Program-made: the position numbers and the translations under genes | The notes under the pieces: model-generated | The model's database searches: none | Told to the model about the DNA's origin: nothing | The model's input: only the letters and a program-made list of their open reading frames with translations | Assembly (NCBI GenBank): GCA_938003835.1 | Contig: CALKXJ010000019.1 | Coordinates: 1 to 64,000, forward strand | DNA: 64,000 bases | Direction of reading: 5' to 3' | Origin: an uncultured Bryobacteraceae bacterium | Lineage (GTDB): Bacteria; Acidobacteriota; Terriglobia; Bryobacterales; Bryobacteraceae | Shown: positions 63,632-64,000 of the stretch, piece by piece | Layout: every line of letters starts with the position of its first letter | How positions within the stretch are numbered: position 1 is the first letter of the stretch

Positions 63632-64000
63632 TCATCTGGGTCCCGCCACGGTCACCGGGCCGGCCGTGATGGTGATCGGAGTGGTGACGGCCACCCCGTC
63701 GGAACCGTTGCCGGAGGCCGCCGCGGCGATGGCGGCGCCCGCCCCCGCACCGACGGCGGCGAGAATCCACCATCTCCGGTGGCTGCGGCCGCTCGCGCCG
63801 GCGCCGCGCACGTTGGCTTGCGCAATGACGGCCGAGGCCTCCTGCGTGCCGGCCTTCGCGGTTACGCGGATGTTGAACCGCCCCTCGAAATCGTTGGCCA
63901 TATACCCGCTGGCAGCAGCGATCCCTTCGACATTGGTGCGAACCGTCTGCGTCTTGACCCAGCCGTGAAACGAGCCGCCCGGCCCTTCCATCGGGAGGCG
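63632..64000 (-). CDS. Ig-like domain protein, C-terminal part (5' truncated)
   Basis: The reading frame is open to the right window edge, giving at least 123 codons. The visible part has a bacterial Ig-like strand pattern (VRTNVEGIAAASGYMANDFE, FNIRVTAKAGTQEASAVIAQ) followed by a basic stop-transfer-like segment (RSHRRWWILAAVGAGAGAAIAAAA) and a short Thr/Val-rich tail. The N-terminus lies beyond the window, so total length and function are unknown. It is the first visible gene of the six-gene leftward operon, 20 bases before the beta-propeller gene. Confidence 0.75.
   Translation of the reverse strand, partial: RLPMEGPGGSFHGWVKTQTVRTNVEGIAAASGYMANDFEGRFNIRVTAKAGTQEASAVIAQANVRGAGASGRSHRRWWILAAVGAGAGAAIAAAASGNGSDGVAVTTPITITAGPVTVAGPR

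Overview
The window is high-GC (roughly two thirds G+C by eye), densely coded bacterial chromosome. It most resembles an Acidobacteriota genome of the Solibacter/Bryobacter type. That placement is an inference from gene content: FG-GAP/ASPIC-UnbV proteins, a TIGR02999-like ECF sigma factor, Tat-exported Gfo/Idh dehydrogenases, a PEGA-tailed Ser/Thr kinase, choice-of-anchor proteins, and a receiver protein of a type I associate with this group. It was not tested by alignment. Two tRNAs are present, tRNA-Sec(UCA) and tRNA-Ser(UGA), so the host probably makes selenoproteins.

Layout. 1-5.8 kb is housekeeping: the groEL 3' end, a REP-like palindrome, an MscS channel, a PhoU-like/Pit phosphate pair, yacL-ispD-ispF in their conserved order, and an RRM protein. 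5.8-17.7 kb holds catabolic and secreted enzymes (GSA-type aminotransferase, enolase-superfamily protein, amidohydrolase, ThuA, SDR, Gfo/Idh, isochorismatase-like), a GT-C membrane protein, tRNA-Sec, a coupled fmdE-like/thiE pair, and a cupin regulator divergent from an ECF sigma factor.

18.4-28.2 kb is one tightly packed forward operon: an acyl-adenylating enzyme with a carrier domain, purB, an O-methyltransferase, two PaaK/CapK-like ligases (the second frameshifted), an adenylation-carrier-thioesterase protein and a second methyltransferase. It looks like a small NRPS-like pathway of unknown product and is the best candidate for an undescribed system. Next come a receiver domain lacking its Asp, two tandem metal-dependent hydrolases, a second Gfo/Idh protein and tRNA-Ser.

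33.3-41.2 kb encodes LolA and a type IV pilus/type II secretion assembly operon (pilC, pilB, pilMNO, pilP-like, and a pseudopilin-like protein with a long Pro-rich tail) with no secretin in the window. 41.3-51.4 kb has an ECF sigma factor, a two-domain alpha/beta hydrolase, a RidA-like protein, a fused E1 alpha-beta dehydrogenase, a PEGA kinase, an Rrf2-cysK pair and a sugar isomerase-like protein. After a more AT-rich secreted orphan gene with a strong promoter, 52.7-64 kb is one leftward operon of six extracytoplasmic proteins: Ig-like, beta-propeller, choice-of-anchor, TPR/FG-GAP/ASPIC, a five-heme cytochrome with TPRs, and a second FG-GAP/ASPIC protein. It runs off the right edge and is the second candidate for a new system.
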